DNA of 64,000 nucleotides from DIGJ01 sp041821315 (GTDB lineage: Bacteria; Bacillota; Clostridia; Lachnospirales; Lachnospiraceae): positions 1 to 64,000 of the forward strand of contig JBGUEO010000017.1 of assembly GCA_041821315.1 (NCBI GenBank), written 5' to 3'. Numbering within the stretch: the stretch's first letter is position 1; each line of letters begins with the position of its first letter. This document shows positions 8,826 to 18,172 of this stretch, one piece after another. The position numbers were made by a program, and so were the translations under genes. The notes below the pieces were generated by a model. It searched no databases. It saw only the letters and a program-made list of their open reading frames with translations, and was not told the DNA's origin.

Positions 8826-10353
8826 CTGCCTTAACCCCCATCATAAATTGTCCTACTTCATTGGTTGTAAGAGATTTTGCATCTGCAATCTTTTGAATTT
8901 CTCCATTGTAGATGACTCCGATGGTATCTGCACAATTCATAATTTCATCTAACTCCAACGAAATCAGTAAAATTGCTTTTCCTTTATCTCTTTCGCCAAT
9001 CATCTGCTTATGAATATTTTCAATTGCTCCAATATCCAAACCTCTGGTAGGCTGAACAAATATCATTAAAGGTGATTGCAACTCTATTTCACGGGCAATA
9101 ATGGCTTTTTGTTGATTTCCTCCGCTCATGGAGCGAACGATTGTCTTAGTTCCCTGACCGCTTCTAACATCAAATTTTTTAATAAGTTTTTCACCATATT
9201 TTTCAAATTCATTTTGGTTCAAAATTCCCCTCTTACAAAAAGGTTCTTTGAAATAATTTTTCAATCCTATATTCTGGGCTAATGAAAAATCCAATACAAG
9301 TCCATAGTTTTGTCTATCCTCTGGAATATACGAAATACCTTCCAATGTCCTCTTTCGTATCGAATCGTTTGTAATATCGACACCATTCAAAAGAACTGTT
9401 CCACTACTTATTTTTACTAAACCTGCAATTGCATCCGCAAGCTCTACTTGCCCATTTCCAGACACCCCCGCAATTGCAAAGATCTCACCACCTCGAATAG
9501 AGAACGATACATTTTTTACTACTTCAAAATTTTCATGATTTCGAACACATAAATCGTTTACTTGCAATACAACTTCTTTCAACTTCGGATCCTTTTTATC
9601 TATTTCAAAAGAGACCTCACGTCCCACCATCAGATTTGCCATCTGTTTTGTAGAAGTTGTTTTTACATCTAATATATCAACTAACTTACCACCACATAAA
9701 ACAGCACAACGGTCAGCAACCTTTTTAATCTCTTCTAGCTTATGTGTAATTAAAATAATAGTTTTTCCATTCTCACGTAATCCCTTGATAATTTCTAATA
9801 AAGATTCTATCTCTTGCGGTGTTAATACCGCTGTTGGTTCATCAAAAATAAGGATTTCAGCTTCACGATACAGCATTTTCAGAATCTCAACTCGTTGTTG
9901 AATTGATACATTTACATCTTCGATTACTTTTGTTGGATCTACTTCCAAACCATACTTTTTGGAAAGTTCAAAAATCTCTTGATTGGCGGCTTTTGCATCA
10001 ACATAAGGAAGAATTCCAGCAAGTCGCTTTCTAGGCTTAATTCCCAAAATAATATTTTCAGTAATTGTATAATTTTGAACTAATTTAAAATGTTGGTGAA
10101 CCATCCCTATATTCAGTTTTGTTGCATAATTAGGTGAAGATATCGTTTCTTTCTTACCACGTATGTAAATCTCTCCTTCATCTGGTTCATACATGCCAAA
10201 CAGCACGCTCATCAATGTTGATTTACCAGCTCCATTTTCCCCTAAGAGAGCAAAAATTTCTCCTTTTCTGATTTGTAAATTCACATCATCATTCGCTACA
10301 ATACCTGGAAATTTTTTGGTAATATGTTTCATTTCTACAATATATTCCGACAT
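8812..10353 (-). CDS. Nucleoside ABC transporter ATPase with two nucleotide-binding domains (NupO/YufO-like)
   Basis: 513 residues, two ABC domains in one chain. The first has Walker A LLGENGAGKST (about 35-45) and Walker B LIFDEPTAVLTP. The second has a degenerate Walker A region (IAGVSGNGQVEL), signature MSGGNQQK and LMIFVQPTRGLDIGA, where the Walker B acidic residues are altered (VQPT instead of DEPT). This asymmetry is normal for sugar/nucleoside importers of this group. It energises the two following permeases. A hairpin at 10412-10445 separates it from the binding-protein gene upstream. Confidence 0.88.
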   Translation of the reverse strand: MSEYIVEMKHITKKFPGIVANDDVNLQIRKGEIFALLGENGAGKSTLMSVLFGMYEPDEGEIYIRGKKETISSPNYATKLNIGMVHQHFKLVQNYTITENIILGIKPRKRLAGILPYVDAKAANQEIFELSKKYGLEVDPTKVIEDVNVSIQQRVEILKMLYREAEILIFDEPTAVLTPQEIESLLEIIKGLRENGKTIILITHKLEEIKKVADRCAVLCGGKLVDILDVKTTSTKQMANLMVGREVSFEIDKKDPKLKEVVLQVNDLCVRNHENFEVVKNVSFSIRGGEIFAIAGVSGNGQVELADAIAGLVKISSGTVLLNGVDITNDSIRKRTLEGISYIPEDRQNYGLVLDFSLAQNIGLKNYFKEPFCKRGILNQNEFEKYGEKLIKKFDVRSGQGTKTIVRSMSGGNQQKAIIAREIELQSPLMIFVQPTRGLDIGAIENIHKQMIGERDKGKAILLISLELDEIMNCADTIGVIYNGEIQKIADAKSLTTNEVGQFMMGVKADEEK

Positions 10354-10411
10354 GTTTTATCCTCCTCGCAAAATACGCATCCTCTGCCTTTAGCAAAAAG
10401 ATTATGATAAA

Positions 10412-10445
10412 AATTCCGGCTCATAGATTTCTATCAGCCGGAATA
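10412..10445 (-). terminator. Stem-loop between binding-protein and ATPase genes
   Basis: Arms ATTCCGGCT/AGCCGGAAT with a U-rich tail (TTTTTAT) on the minus strand. Located 25 bases after the binding-protein gene and 58 bases before the ATPase gene, it probably acts as a partial terminator, giving more lipoprotein than ATPase and permease. Confidence 0.7.
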
Positions 10446-10469
10446 AAAATAGTTTAAACTCTGTTTAAA

Positions 10470-11657
10470 TTACTCAAGTCCAGGAAAATTATCTGGTTGA
10501 ATTTCATTAAAGTTTGCTGCTGGAACAATCGTTCCATCTTTTACTAATGCATAAACTTCATCAAGTTTTGTTATTGTTTCTTCTGACAATTGATTTCTTC
10601 CTTCTTCTTTTACAAATCCAGTCGAATCTGTATCTGCTTTCAATAATGCATTTGCACCAATGAAGCTTCCGTCTGCTACAGCCTGTAATTGTTCTTCCAC
10701 ATTTTTACTCATCACTTTAAGTACTGAAGTTAAAATAATGTTGTCCGATCCATTTGCGCCATCATCATATTGATCAACATCACAACCAATAATTTTAACA
10801 TCTTTTGCTTCTTTTGCTGCTGTGAATACACCATTTCCAGATGCACCTGCTGCTACAAATATAATATCACAACCTTCATCGATTAATGCTTTTCCAACTA
10901 CTTTACCAGTTGCTTCATCCGAGAAATCACCTACATAGTTTCCGCCTACATCTGTACCTGTTACATCTGTACCTGCATACGATGGAAGTTCTACGATTTC
11001 AACATTGGTTCCAAGTTTCTTATTTGCATAATTTGCGCCAGATTCAAACCCAAACTGATAGTTTACATTTGATGGATATGCAATTCCATTCACAACTGCG
11101 ACTTTATTTGTTTTTGTTTCAAGTGCTGCTGCTACGCCTGCAAAAAAACCACTTTCTTGTTCTGCAAATGTCATAGCATAAACATTATCACAAACTACTT
11201 CCGTTCCTTCTGCATCGGTTGGATTTGTATCAACTAAGATAAATTTTGTATTTGGATTATCTTGTGCAATACTCCCTACTCCTGAGAATTGGAATCCACA
11301 ACAAACAATTACATCGTAATCTGCTACGATATCCGTTACTGCCAAAAGTGCTGCCGCTGGATCGCCTGTTTCTTCTCTTACTGCATTAACGCTTGAATCT
11401 GGATTGGCAGCAATAAAACTTTGAATACCATTGTAGTTATCTTGGTTAAAAGAACCATCATCCACACCAGATGGGCTTGTTACAATCGCAATTTTCAAAG
11501 CCGTTCCAGTTTCTGCTTCTGCTCCACCACTTTCTTCGTTTCCTGTTTCTGTAGTTGCTTGTGTTTGTTTTGGTTCGTCTGTTTTCTTACTTCCACAACC
11601 AACTAGCATTGTTCCAATCAATGTAGCGCACAATAATACACTTAGTACTTTCTTCAT
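10470..11657 (-). CDS. BMP-family nucleoside-binding lipoprotein
   Basis: 395 residues. A lipoprotein signal peptide ends in LVGC (Cys21), followed by an acidic low-complexity linker and a BMP/PnrA domain: KIAIVTSPSGVDDGSFNQ at about 53-70, and later GCDVDQYDDG. It should capture purine nucleosides outside the membrane and deliver them to the ABC importer encoded next. Ribosome site AAAGGAG. Adjacent to purine nucleoside phosphorylase, which supports a nucleoside rather than a peptide ligand. Confidence 0.88.
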   Translation of the reverse strand: MKKVLSVLLCATLIGTMLVGCGSKKTDEPKQTQATTETGNEESGGAEAETGTALKIAIVTSPSGVDDGSFNQDNYNGIQSFIAANPDSSVNAVREETGDPAAALLAVTDIVADYDVIVCCGFQFSGVGSIAQDNPNTKFILVDTNPTDAEGTEVVCDNVYAMTFAEQESGFFAGVAAALETKTNKVAVVNGIAYPSNVNYQFGFESGANYANKKLGTNVEIVELPSYAGTDVTGTDVGGNYVGDFSDEATGKVVGKALIDEGCDIIFVAAGASGNGVFTAAKEAKDVKIIGCDVDQYDDGANGSDNIILTSVLKVMSKNVEEQLQAVADGSFIGANALLKADTDSTGFVKEEGRNQLSEETITKLDEVYALVKDGTIVPAANFNEIQPDNFPGLE

Positions 11658-11716
11658 AATTTTTTCTCCTTTATATAATGATTTTTTTCTAGCATCATGA
11701 ATACAACGAATACACC

Positions 11717-12550
11717 CTACTTTATTGCACCCATTTTTGTAATAGCTCCTGTTATAATCTGTTTCAATAAAGGTGCTACTCTTGCAGCTGTTTCATATAC
11801 TTCTTCATTGGTAAGTGCCTGTTCTGATATACCACTTCCCAGGTTAGAAATACAAGCAATCCCGCATATTTTCATTCCCATATGATTTGCTGCCATTGCC
11901 TCACATGCCGTACTCATACCAACTGCATCTCCACCAAGCATACGAAACATTTTCACCTCACTTGGTGTTTCAAAATTAGGTCCTTGTGATTGAACATAAA
12001 CCCCTTCTTTTAGAGGAACGTTTAATTCTTTTGCTGTATTTCGTATGATATCACATAAATTTCTATCATACACTGCACTCATGTCCGCAAAACGAAGACC
12101 TAATTCTTCTATATTTTCTCCTCTCAATGGAGATGGCACAAAGCATGATATTTGATCTGTTATCAGCATAAAATCTCCAGCTCTAAAATTGCAATTCACA
12201 CTACCTGAAGCATTGGTTAAAAACAGTGTCTTGGCTCCCATCATTTTCATTAGTCTCGTTGGAAGGACAACATCCTCCATGCTGTATCCTTCATAATAAT
12301 GAATTCTACCTTGCATAATCACAACGGGCACTTCATTTACATATCCAAAAACAAATCTGCCTTTGTGTCCAGAAACAGTTGAAATAGGAAACCCTTCTAT
12401 ATCATGATAGTCTAGAGTAGCTTCTATTTGAATACTCTCTGCATAATCACCCAAACCAGAACCTAGTATAAGTGCTACCTCCGGTTTAAAATCAATTTTT
12501 TCTTTCACGCTATCATAACATTTCAATAATTTTTTATACACTGGATTCAT
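11717..12550 (-). CDS. punA: Purine nucleoside phosphorylase, trimeric type I
   Basis: 277 residues, the usual length of trimeric PNP. Motifs in order: LILGSGLGDYAE (about 28), phosphate-binding VSGHKGRF (about 60), GRIHYYEGYS (about 81), TNASGSVN (about 113), GPNFETPSE and GMSTACEAMAANHMG. It splits inosine/guanosine with phosphate to base and ribose-1-phosphate in the cytoplasm. It sits 59 bases upstream of the nucleoside-binding lipoprotein gene, so uptake and cleavage are co-expressed. Confidence 0.92.
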   Translation of the reverse strand: MNPVYKKLLKCYDSVKEKIDFKPEVALILGSGLGDYAESIQIEATLDYHDIEGFPISTVSGHKGRFVFGYVNEVPVVIMQGRIHYYEGYSMEDVVLPTRLMKMMGAKTLFLTNASGSVNCNFRAGDFMLITDQISCFVPSPLRGENIEELGLRFADMSAVYDRNLCDIIRNTAKELNVPLKEGVYVQSQGPNFETPSEVKMFRMLGGDAVGMSTACEAMAANHMGMKICGIACISNLGSGISEQALTNEEVYETAARVAPLLKQIITGAITKMGAIK

Positions 12551-12582
12551 TCTTCCTTATGCTCCTACTCTTAATTTTCTTC

Positions 12583-13845
12583 TTATTGGTAATCTTCACC
12601 CTTCATATAATGATAGAATGCTGTATTACAATAACGGGGTATCGGTGTTACCTCTAACGTTCCAGCTAATTTTTCTAATTTGCTGATTACTTCATCCTGA
12701 TTTTCAGGCAAGCAGAATGGGTGAATGGAATACATTCCATTTTCAATGACGCAATCAATAATTTCATGGTAAGAATCTTCTGGCATATTGGATACCGTTG
12801 TACTGTAAAGCGGTTGCCACCAAGAACTATAAATTAAACCCTTAGCTTCTTCATTTCCCTCATTCTTCTTAGCATATGTATTAATTACTTCATCAAATTT
12901 TAACATATCGTCTTTATTTGCAAATTCTAGTTGCATATCATATTCTACCGCATATACAAGATACAAATCATCGCTAAATTTCTTAACTTCGTAGGTCGGT
13001 GTCGACTCTGGGATTGGACCCCATTCTAATAAATATTGATAAATTGATATTTTAGGTTCTAATTGTACTTTTGCAACAATATTCTCACTGTTTAGCAACC
13101 CCAATAATTGATGTGCATGTTTAATATCGGAATGTCCATATTGTAAGGTTAACTCTGGCAAAAATTTAGCATCATACGCCTTGGATTTCAAGCCATAACC
13201 AGTTGTAACACCTTCAAGAACCGCATTTTTACCAATTTCTGATAGTTCACTATTGTCAAATAGCAAGAAGGAATTCCAAGCATTATCTACTTTCGAATAG
13301 ATCCCTACATCATTTGAGTACCCTAAATAGTTTCTTGCATCACCATTTGCATTGGCAATTGCCATTAATAGGTTTTGACCTTGTTCCACTGTAATCTCAT
13401 CTGTATCAATTGCAGTGATTCCCTCTTCTTCACTCACTAAGCCTGTATCCATTGCAGTAAGGAGATATGCATCTGCACCCTTTTTAATTCCATAGTGCTC
13501 CATACGTGCTTTTACTTTATCTTCCGTATAGCTTAATGCAAGTTCATCATAATCTGCTGCTTTAACAGCTGCTTTAATTGCAGATAATGCCGTAAGATTT
13601 CCTTCTACAGGTTCTGCCTCATCACCTGCTACACCTTTGATTGCTTCAGAAAATGATTCTGCATTCAAACTTTCTTCTGAAAGTTTTACTCCAAAATATG
13701 TTTCTAAATAAGAAGCATTTGTTTCTGTTGCTGCTTGTTCACTTGCGTCTTTTGTTTTTTCTTGAGGCTGACTTTTACAACCTACGATACTTCCACTCAC
13801 TAAACACATGGCTAATACTAGTATTGCGATTTTTTTCATTTGCAT
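12583..13845 (-). CDS. Lipoprotein of unknown function in the peptide/nucleoside operon
   Basis: About 420 residues if started at the ATG preceded by GCAGGA; an upstream GTG at 13869 lacks a ribosome site. A lipoprotein signal peptide ends in SIVGC. The mature part contains a repeated alpha-helical pattern (LTALSAIKAAVKAADYDELA, KGADAYLLTAMDTGLVSEEE, TVEQGQNLLMAIANA) that faintly resembles S-layer-homology-like helices, then a C-terminal alpha/beta region. I do not recognise a family. Its place between a cyclophilin and PNP, 9 and 32 bases apart, suggests a cell-surface role linked to the transporters. Confidence 0.75.
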   Translation of the reverse strand: MQMKKIAILVLAMCLVSGSIVGCKSQPQEKTKDASEQAATETNASYLETYFGVKLSEESLNAESFSEAIKGVAGDEAEPVEGNLTALSAIKAAVKAADYDELALSYTEDKVKARMEHYGIKKGADAYLLTAMDTGLVSEEEGITAIDTDEITVEQGQNLLMAIANANGDARNYLGYSNDVGIYSKVDNAWNSFLLFDNSELSEIGKNAVLEGVTTGYGLKSKAYDAKFLPELTLQYGHSDIKHAHQLLGLLNSENIVAKVQLEPKISIYQYLLEWGPIPESTPTYEVKKFSDDLYLVYAVEYDMQLEFANKDDMLKFDEVINTYAKKNEGNEEAKGLIYSSWWQPLYSTTVSNMPEDSYHEIIDCVIENGMYSIHPFCLPENQDEVISKLEKLAGTLEVTPIPRYCNTAFYHYMKGEDYQ

Positions 13846-13878
13846 TTTTAATTTTCCTGCTCTTTTCACTATTTTGCT

Positions 13879-14364
13879 TTAATGCTCAATTACTATAGAA
13901 GTTATGACTGGTTGCTCCACTGGTTTATTCCAAGTCTCACTTCCATATGTTTTAAGTGCTGCAATTGCATCCAGTACATCAAATCCTGAAATCATTTGAC
14001 CAAACGCAGCATATCTTCCATCTAATTTATGTGCATCTTTATGCACGACAAAGAACTGCGTTCCTGCACTATCATACTCGTCATCACGAGCCATAGAAAT
14101 TGCTCCTCTACTGTGTAGAATGGAATTTTCCACGCCATTTTCTGCAAATTCTCCTTTGATGTGCCATTCACTATCTGTCATAATATCATTATTTGGAGAA
14201 CCACTTTGAATCACATAATCCTTTACAATTCTACACCAGGTAAGACCATCATAAAACCCACATTCTGCGGTTTTCACAAAATTATCAACAGTAATAGGCG
14301 CAACCTCTCGATAAAGTTCAAACACCATATCACCAAATTGTTCCGTTCCTATTATACACTTCAT
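13879..14364 (-). CDS. Cyclophilin-type peptidyl-prolyl cis-trans isomerase
   Basis: 161 residues, a single cyclophilin domain with no signal peptide. TVDNFVKTAECGFYDGLTWCRIVKDYVIQSG holds the catalytic arginine (in CRIVKDY) and glutamine (IQSG); SAGTQFFVVHKDA and LDGRYAAFGQMISG are also conserved. It should speed prolyl bond isomerisation in the cytoplasm. It begins 8 bases after the oppA stop with ribosome site TAGGAG, so it is co-translated with the peptide transporter, an unusual partner. Confidence 0.9.
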   Translation of the reverse strand: MKCIIGTEQFGDMVFELYREVAPITVDNFVKTAECGFYDGLTWCRIVKDYVIQSGSPNNDIMTDSEWHIKGEFAENGVENSILHSRGAISMARDDEYDSAGTQFFVVHKDAHKLDGRYAAFGQMISGFDVLDAIAALKTYGSETWNKPVEQPVITSIVIEH

Positions 14365-14372
14365 ATGCGCTC

Positions 14373-16061
14373 CTATTCACCTTTTACGGCATGTTTAAAA
14401 TAGATATTTCCCGAAGCTGTCATATAATATCCTGTTACATTATTCTTTATTAGGAAGTTATTTGTTTTGTAGTATAAATTGATATATGGATAATCATTCA
14501 TAACCATATCTTCTGCCTTACGCATGAGCTCTAACGCTTTTGTTTTATCTGTTTCTGCCATCACTTGTTTTACTAATGCATCGTATTCTGCATTACTATA
14601 AAATGAATTGTTGGAAACATCTCCTGTTACTAATAATGGAAGGAAACTCATTGGATGCATATAATCTGCACTCCATCCCATTGCTGCAACTTCGTAATCA
14701 CCTTTTTGCACATTTTCATAATAGATAGCCCAATCATTTGAAGTAATTTCAACTTTAATTCCCAAATTGGTCTCTAGCATTTCAGCAAGTGCCTCTACTA
14801 CTTTCTTTACCGTATCATCTGAATAATAGGATAATTGCAAGGTTGGGAAGCCTTCTCCATCTGGATATCCAGCCTCTGCAAGTGCTGCTTTTGCTTCTTC
14901 TACATTTGCAGTTGCAGATAATTCTCGATCAGAACGTCCCTCTGTTAAGTCTTTCCCGTCTACCGCATATCCAGGAGAAATAAAATTGAACGCTGGCTGG
15001 GCATCGACTTGAACGACATTGTCAATAATCGATTGACGATCAATTGCTAGATTCAATGCTTTTCTTACCAATGGATTGTTGTATGGTTCCCTTTCACAAT
15101 TAATTAAATAATATACCGTACCAAAGCTTGGCACTGTTTGAAGTCCTGCATCTTCTGCTTTTAATCGTTTTACATCACTTGCAGGCACATTTCGTATTCC
15201 ATCCACTTCTCCAGCTTCATATGCAGTCAAAGCAGTTGAGGTATCTAGGATATAACGCAACGTAATTTTATCCATCGTTGTATTATCATTATCCCAGTAA
15301 TTTTCATTTCTCTCTAATACCATACTTTCTCCCATATTCATTTCTGTAATTTTATAAGGTCCATTACAGATATAGGTGTCTGGCTTTGTCGTCCATTTCT
15401 CACCATTTGTTTCAATGGTTGCTTTTTGAACTGGATCATATACCCACATACTTAATACATCAATAAAGAATGAGGTTGGTTGAATCAATGTAATTTCTAA
15501 CGTCTTTGCATCAACTGCCTTCACACCAAGTGAATCAGCTGTACCAGTCCCATCGTAAAACTCTTGTGCACCTACTACATAAGTTGTTACCATGCTCACG
15601 TATTGTGCCGTCGTCTCTGGAGTTAATACACGCTCAATTGCATAAAGGAAATCATCTGCAGTTAAATCTGATCCATCACTCCACTTTAATCCATCTCTTA
15701 AATGAAACGTATACACCGTTCCATCTTCACTAATGTCCCAAGTTTTAGCACTACCTGCAACCACACTTCCTGTTTCATCATTTGTTACAAGACCTTCAAA
15801 ACAGTTTGCAATAAATGGCACCGCAAATGAATTATTTGTAATACCAGGATCAATACCATCTGGCTCATTACTTAATACAAAGGTCAATTCTTGCGCACCA
15901 CTTGCTGTTACTGGTGTTTCATCAACAGTTGCATCATCCGTTGTGTCCTCATCCGTTGCGGTTGGTATGGTTTGTGGCTCTTTATCACTTTTACCACAAC
16001 CAGTAAAAAGTACACTTCCTACCATAACCAGTGCTAACATTACACTTAATCTTTTTTTCAT
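14373..16061 (-). CDS. oppA: Oligopeptide ABC transporter substrate-binding lipoprotein
   Basis: 562 residues, the normal size for OppA/DppA (SBP family 5). The lipoprotein signal ends LFTGC (Cys22). The mature chain has the family stretch YTFHLRDGLKWSDGSDLTADDFLYAIERV (core: LRDGLKWSDG, around residue 120) and later NPLVRKALNLAIDR. A Thr/Asp-rich linker follows the lipid anchor. It binds peptides outside the membrane for OppBCDF. Unlike in many operons, it is encoded last, 93 bases after oppF, with its own strong AAGGAGG ribosome site. Confidence 0.92.
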   Translation of the reverse strand: MKKRLSVMLALVMVGSVLFTGCGKSDKEPQTIPTATDEDTTDDATVDETPVTASGAQELTFVLSNEPDGIDPGITNNSFAVPFIANCFEGLVTNDETGSVVAGSAKTWDISEDGTVYTFHLRDGLKWSDGSDLTADDFLYAIERVLTPETTAQYVSMVTTYVVGAQEFYDGTGTADSLGVKAVDAKTLEITLIQPTSFFIDVLSMWVYDPVQKATIETNGEKWTTKPDTYICNGPYKITEMNMGESMVLERNENYWDNDNTTMDKITLRYILDTSTALTAYEAGEVDGIRNVPASDVKRLKAEDAGLQTVPSFGTVYYLINCEREPYNNPLVRKALNLAIDRQSIIDNVVQVDAQPAFNFISPGYAVDGKDLTEGRSDRELSATANVEEAKAALAEAGYPDGEGFPTLQLSYYSDDTVKKVVEALAEMLETNLGIKVEITSNDWAIYYENVQKGDYEVAAMGWSADYMHPMSFLPLLVTGDVSNNSFYSNAEYDALVKQVMAETDKTKALELMRKAEDMVMNDYPYINLYYKTNNFLIKNNVTGYYMTASGNIYFKHAVKGE

Positions 16062-16154
16062 ACTTGTATCCTCCTTTTATATTGTCTGCTGGATTGAACC
16101 TTTGTTTCTACAAAAGTTTCTACCGCAGGAACAACCTTAGTGTCATATCTTGCT

Positions 16155-17120
16155 TCATTCATATAAATGACAAGCAACACGATGTCCGCTCGATACGATT
16201 TTCATAACGGGTGCCTCTTCACGACAAATGCTTTTTGCATGAGGGCATCTGGTGTGAAAACGGCATCCAGAAGGGGGATTGATTGGACTTGGCAAGTCCC
16301 CCTCAATACTGCTAGCTATTTTTTTCCTTGCTAGTTTTGGATTTGGAATCGGAATTCCTCCAAGAAGTCCCTTGGTATATGGATGAAGTGGATTTTTATA
16401 TATTTCATTTGATTCACACATTTCCACTAAATTTCCTAAATACATAACACCTACATCGTCCGATATATATCGTACCATAGATAAATCATGCGCAATAAAT
16501 AAATAAGATATTCCCTGTTCTTGTTGATAATCTCTTAACAGATTAACAATCTGTGCTTGAATCGATACATCCAGTGCAGAAATAGGTTCATCACAAATAA
16601 CCAATTCCGGCTGTAATACAAGGGCTCGCGCAATTCCAACACGCTGCCTTTGTCCCCCTGAAAATTCATGTGCATATCGATTGGCATGTTCCTTTGTAAG
16701 TCCTACTCGCTCAAGCATTGGATATACATACTCATTTGCTTCTTGCTTGGTCTTCACGACCTTATGTGCTATTAATGGTTCTGCAATTATGTCTCTTACT
16801 GTCATTCGTGCATTCAAGGATGCATAAGGATCTTGAAAAATCATCTGCATTTTTTTACGAATTGGCTTTAACTGCTTTTGGCTAAGTGTAGAAATATCTT
16901 GATTTCCTAGCAATATTTGACCTGCAGTAGGCTCATAGATACGTATTATTGTTCTGGCACAACTACTTTTCCCACAACCAGACTCTCCAACTAGCCCTAA
17001 TGTTTTTCCTTTTTCAATTTGAAAGCTCACGTTATCTACTGCATGAACCACCTTTTTACTAGAACCAACTTTATAATGTTTTGTCAGATTTTTAACCTCT
17101 AACATAGTATATTCACTCAT
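16155..17120 (-). CDS. oppF: Oligopeptide ABC transporter ATPase OppF
   Basis: 321 residues. Walker A GLVGESGCGKSS (about 41-52), Q-loop QMIFQDPYASLN, signature FSGGQRQR and Walker B LVICDEPISALD are intact. The C-terminal oligopeptide/dipeptide extension carries the spaced cysteines CRFHTRCPHAKSIC that in this family can hold an iron-sulphur cluster. Starts 1 base after the oppD stop with ribosome site AAAGGAG. Confidence 0.93.
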   Translation of the reverse strand: MSEYTMLEVKNLTKHYKVGSSKKVVHAVDNVSFQIEKGKTLGLVGESGCGKSSCARTIIRIYEPTAGQILLGNQDISTLSQKQLKPIRKKMQMIFQDPYASLNARMTVRDIIAEPLIAHKVVKTKQEANEYVYPMLERVGLTKEHANRYAHEFSGGQRQRVGIARALVLQPELVICDEPISALDVSIQAQIVNLLRDYQQEQGISYLFIAHDLSMVRYISDDVGVMYLGNLVEMCESNEIYKNPLHPYTKGLLGGIPIPNPKLARKKIASSIEGDLPSPINPPSGCRFHTRCPHAKSICREEAPVMKIVSSGHRVACHLYE

Positions 17121-17121
17121 A

Positions 17122-18153
17122 TTACAACTCCTTTTCTATGGGGCTTTTAAAACGACAAAACGGATTATGATCGGTTGGTGCATCCTTGTCCAATAGCCAG
17201 CACATAGAACGATGGGTATCATCAATTTGCACATAATCTGGACATTCGTTCGCACAAATCTGTCTTGCATATGGGCATCTCGGTGCAAATGGGCATCCTT
17301 TTGGTGGTTTTGTCATATCTGGTGGTGACCCCGGAATCGGTGACAACCGCTCTGCCTTATCTTGATCAATTGCAGGAATGGATTGTAGTAAACCTAATGT
17401 ATATGGATGTTTCGGATTCTCAAAAATGTCATCAATCTTTGCTTCTTCCATAATAAGACCACCATACATAACAATAACACGTTCACAAAGTTCTGCAACC
17501 ACGCCCAGATCATGCGTAATAAAAATAATACTGGTACCATACTCTTTTTGCAACGCACGAAGCTGTTTTAAAATCTGATCTTGAATCGTAACATCAAGTG
17601 CTGTGGTAGGCTCATCCGCTATTAGAAGCTCTGGCTGATTCGCTAATGCCATTGCAATCATCACACGCTGTCTCATGCCACCACTAAATTCATGCGGGTA
17701 TGCCTTATATCGTTTCTCTGGTTCTGGAATTCTAACCTGTGCAAATAATTCCAAAACCCTCTTTTTCAGTTCTGCCTTTTCCAGATTTTTATGATGAACC
17801 CGGATCATCTCCGCTACCTGCTCACCCACAGAAATCAGGGGATTTAGGGAAGACATCGGATCTTGAAAAATCATTGCAACTTTTTCGCCTCGAATTTCTC
17901 GCATTGATTTTTGGGATACACGGGTTAAATCATTCCCTCCAAACATTACTTTCCCATCAACAATTTTGGCTGTATCGGAAAGAAGTCGCAAAATAGACAT
18001 GGAAGTAACACTTTTTCCACTGCCAGATTCCCCAACAATTCCTAATATTTCTCCTTTATCAACGTGAAATGTGACACCTCGTACTGCCTGTACCTCGCCA
18101 TTACTCGTCATAAATGAAGTTTTTAAATTTTCTACTGTTAAAATAGGCTCCAT
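17122..18153 (-). CDS. oppD: Oligopeptide ABC transporter ATPase OppD
   Basis: 343 residues. Walker A GIVGESGSGKSV, signature FSGGMRQR, Walker B LLIADEPTTALD and H-loop FITHDLG are intact. The C-terminal extension has CPFAPRCPYARQIC with the four-cysteine pattern. Works as a heterodimer with OppF to power peptide import. It follows oppC by 19 bases. Confidence 0.93.
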   Translation of the reverse strand: MEPILTVENLKTSFMTSNGEVQAVRGVTFHVDKGEILGIVGESGSGKSVTSMSILRLLSDTAKIVDGKVMFGGNDLTRVSQKSMREIRGEKVAMIFQDPMSSLNPLISVGEQVAEMIRVHHKNLEKAELKKRVLELFAQVRIPEPEKRYKAYPHEFSGGMRQRVMIAMALANQPELLIADEPTTALDVTIQDQILKQLRALQKEYGTSIIFITHDLGVVAELCERVIVMYGGLIMEEAKIDDIFENPKHPYTLGLLQSIPAIDQDKAERLSPIPGSPPDMTKPPKGCPFAPRCPYARQICANECPDYVQIDDTHRSMCWLLDKDAPTDHNPFCRFKSPIEKEL

Positions 18154-18172
18154 TTTCTTAACCTCTCTGCTT

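Noticed and set aside
13846..13869. GTG start of the unknown lipoprotein
   Set aside because: No ribosome site upstream; the ATG at 13845 follows GCAGGA and gives a normal lipoprotein signal peptide.
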